Positions 63,891-64,000 of a DNA stretch of 64,000 nt are shown piece by piece. The DNA comes from RCIO01 sp040880025 (GTDB lineage Bacteria; Pseudomonadota; Alphaproteobacteria; Rhizobiales; Rhizobiaceae). A model generated the notes under the pieces. It searched no databases and was not told the origin of the DNA. It worked only from the letters and a program-made list of their open reading frames with translations. A program made the position numbers and the translations under genes. The stretch covers positions 186,001-250,000 of the forward strand of contig JBBDJD010000011.1 of assembly GCA_040880025.1 (NCBI GenBank), written 5' to 3'. Numbering within the stretch: position 1 is the stretch's first letter; each line of letters starts with the position of its first letter.

Positions 63891-64000
63891 GCCGAGAGGC
63901 TTGCCGTCAGCAGCGTGAGGCCCAACAGGAAAACGAGCGCCGCGCCGAATATCTCGATTGCCGCGTGTATCGTATTGCCGCGCCGGCTGCCGCCCCCGGC
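63887..64000 (-). CDS. C-terminal end of a membrane protein (partial)
   Basis: The final 37 residues of a minus-strand gene enter from the right edge: a polar, Gly/Arg-rich stretch (GGGSRRGNTI) and one hydrophobic helix (IFGAALVFLLGLTLLTASL). The stop (TAG, 63889-63887) overlaps the DenD-like stop. The pattern resembles the last helix of nickel/cobalt exporter-type proteins, but the fragment is too short to assign. Confidence 0.45.
   Translation of the reverse strand, partial: AGGGSRRGNTIHAAIEIFGAALVFLLGLTLLTASLSA

Overview
The window reads as a chromosomal segment of an alphaproteobacterium of the order Hyphomicrobiales (Rhizobiales), probably near the Phyllobacteriaceae/Rhizobiaceae. This rests on high GC content and typical order-level content: CpdR, an MmgR/alpha-r8 small RNA beside an inositol-monophosphatase-family gene, homospermidine synthase, an Omp10-like lipoprotein, DUF882 and DUF459 proteins and a bufferin operon. 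The genus cannot be fixed from the sequence alone.

The first ~15.7 kb look like the right end of a genomic island inserted in a tRNA-Val(GAC) gene (15660-15734). At its edge lie an excisionase-like HTH gene and a tyrosine integrase broken by one in-frame amber codon, whose last codons run into the tRNA. Next to these is an IS3-family remnant. Further left is the most unusual content: a leftward set (partial membrane protein, TIR protein, two-TM protein of unknown family) and a mostly rightward set (TIR N-terminal fragment overlapping a LOG/SLOG-like plus cyclase-like protein, an FHA-TM-trypsin protein, a convergent TPR Ser/Thr kinase, an exported trypsin, and a 1467-aa TIR-STAND-TM-WD40 protein). 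The mix of NAD-cleaving-type effector domains, NTPase switch, phospho-signalling and periplasmic proteases suggests an undescribed envelope-linked conflict or surveillance system. The left end of the island is outside the window.

From 15.7 kb rightward the content is ordinary chromosomal housekeeping. 15.8-19.2 kb: cpdR, N-formylglutamate amidohydrolase, the MmgR-like sRNA, hisN-like phosphatase and a lysophospholipase-like hydrolase. 19.5-20.2 kb: a small heat-shock gene with a sigma-32 promoter and a ROSE-type RNA thermometer. 20.2-23 kb: a bufferin operon (bufA1-bufB-bufC-doxX) predicted to make a copper-binding modified peptide. 23-31 kb: threonine aldolase and gltBD. 31-37.9 kb: SGNH/DUF459 protein, MltB-type transglycosylase, galU, an outer-membrane barrel and an SPFH-NfeD pair.

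38-46 kb is a leftward run: hemH, 5'-nucleotidase with LysM, PaaK-like ligase, zinc peptidase, Omp10-like lipoprotein, homospermidine synthase. 45.2-50.5 kb holds pabB-pabC-DUF3445, a methyltransferase and pepF. 50.7-57.8 kb holds a sigma-54 activator, a DUF882 peptidase, KDPG aldolase, N-acetylmuramidase, trhO and a TerB-like gene. A second candidate sRNA with an anti-Shine-Dalgarno motif lies at 57.87-57.95 kb, just after a perfect CtrA box. The window ends with an SDR enzyme, an SLC13/TrkA-C permease, an aminotransferase, a GNAT enzyme, a small membrane protein, a DenD-like dehydrogenase and a partial membrane protein.
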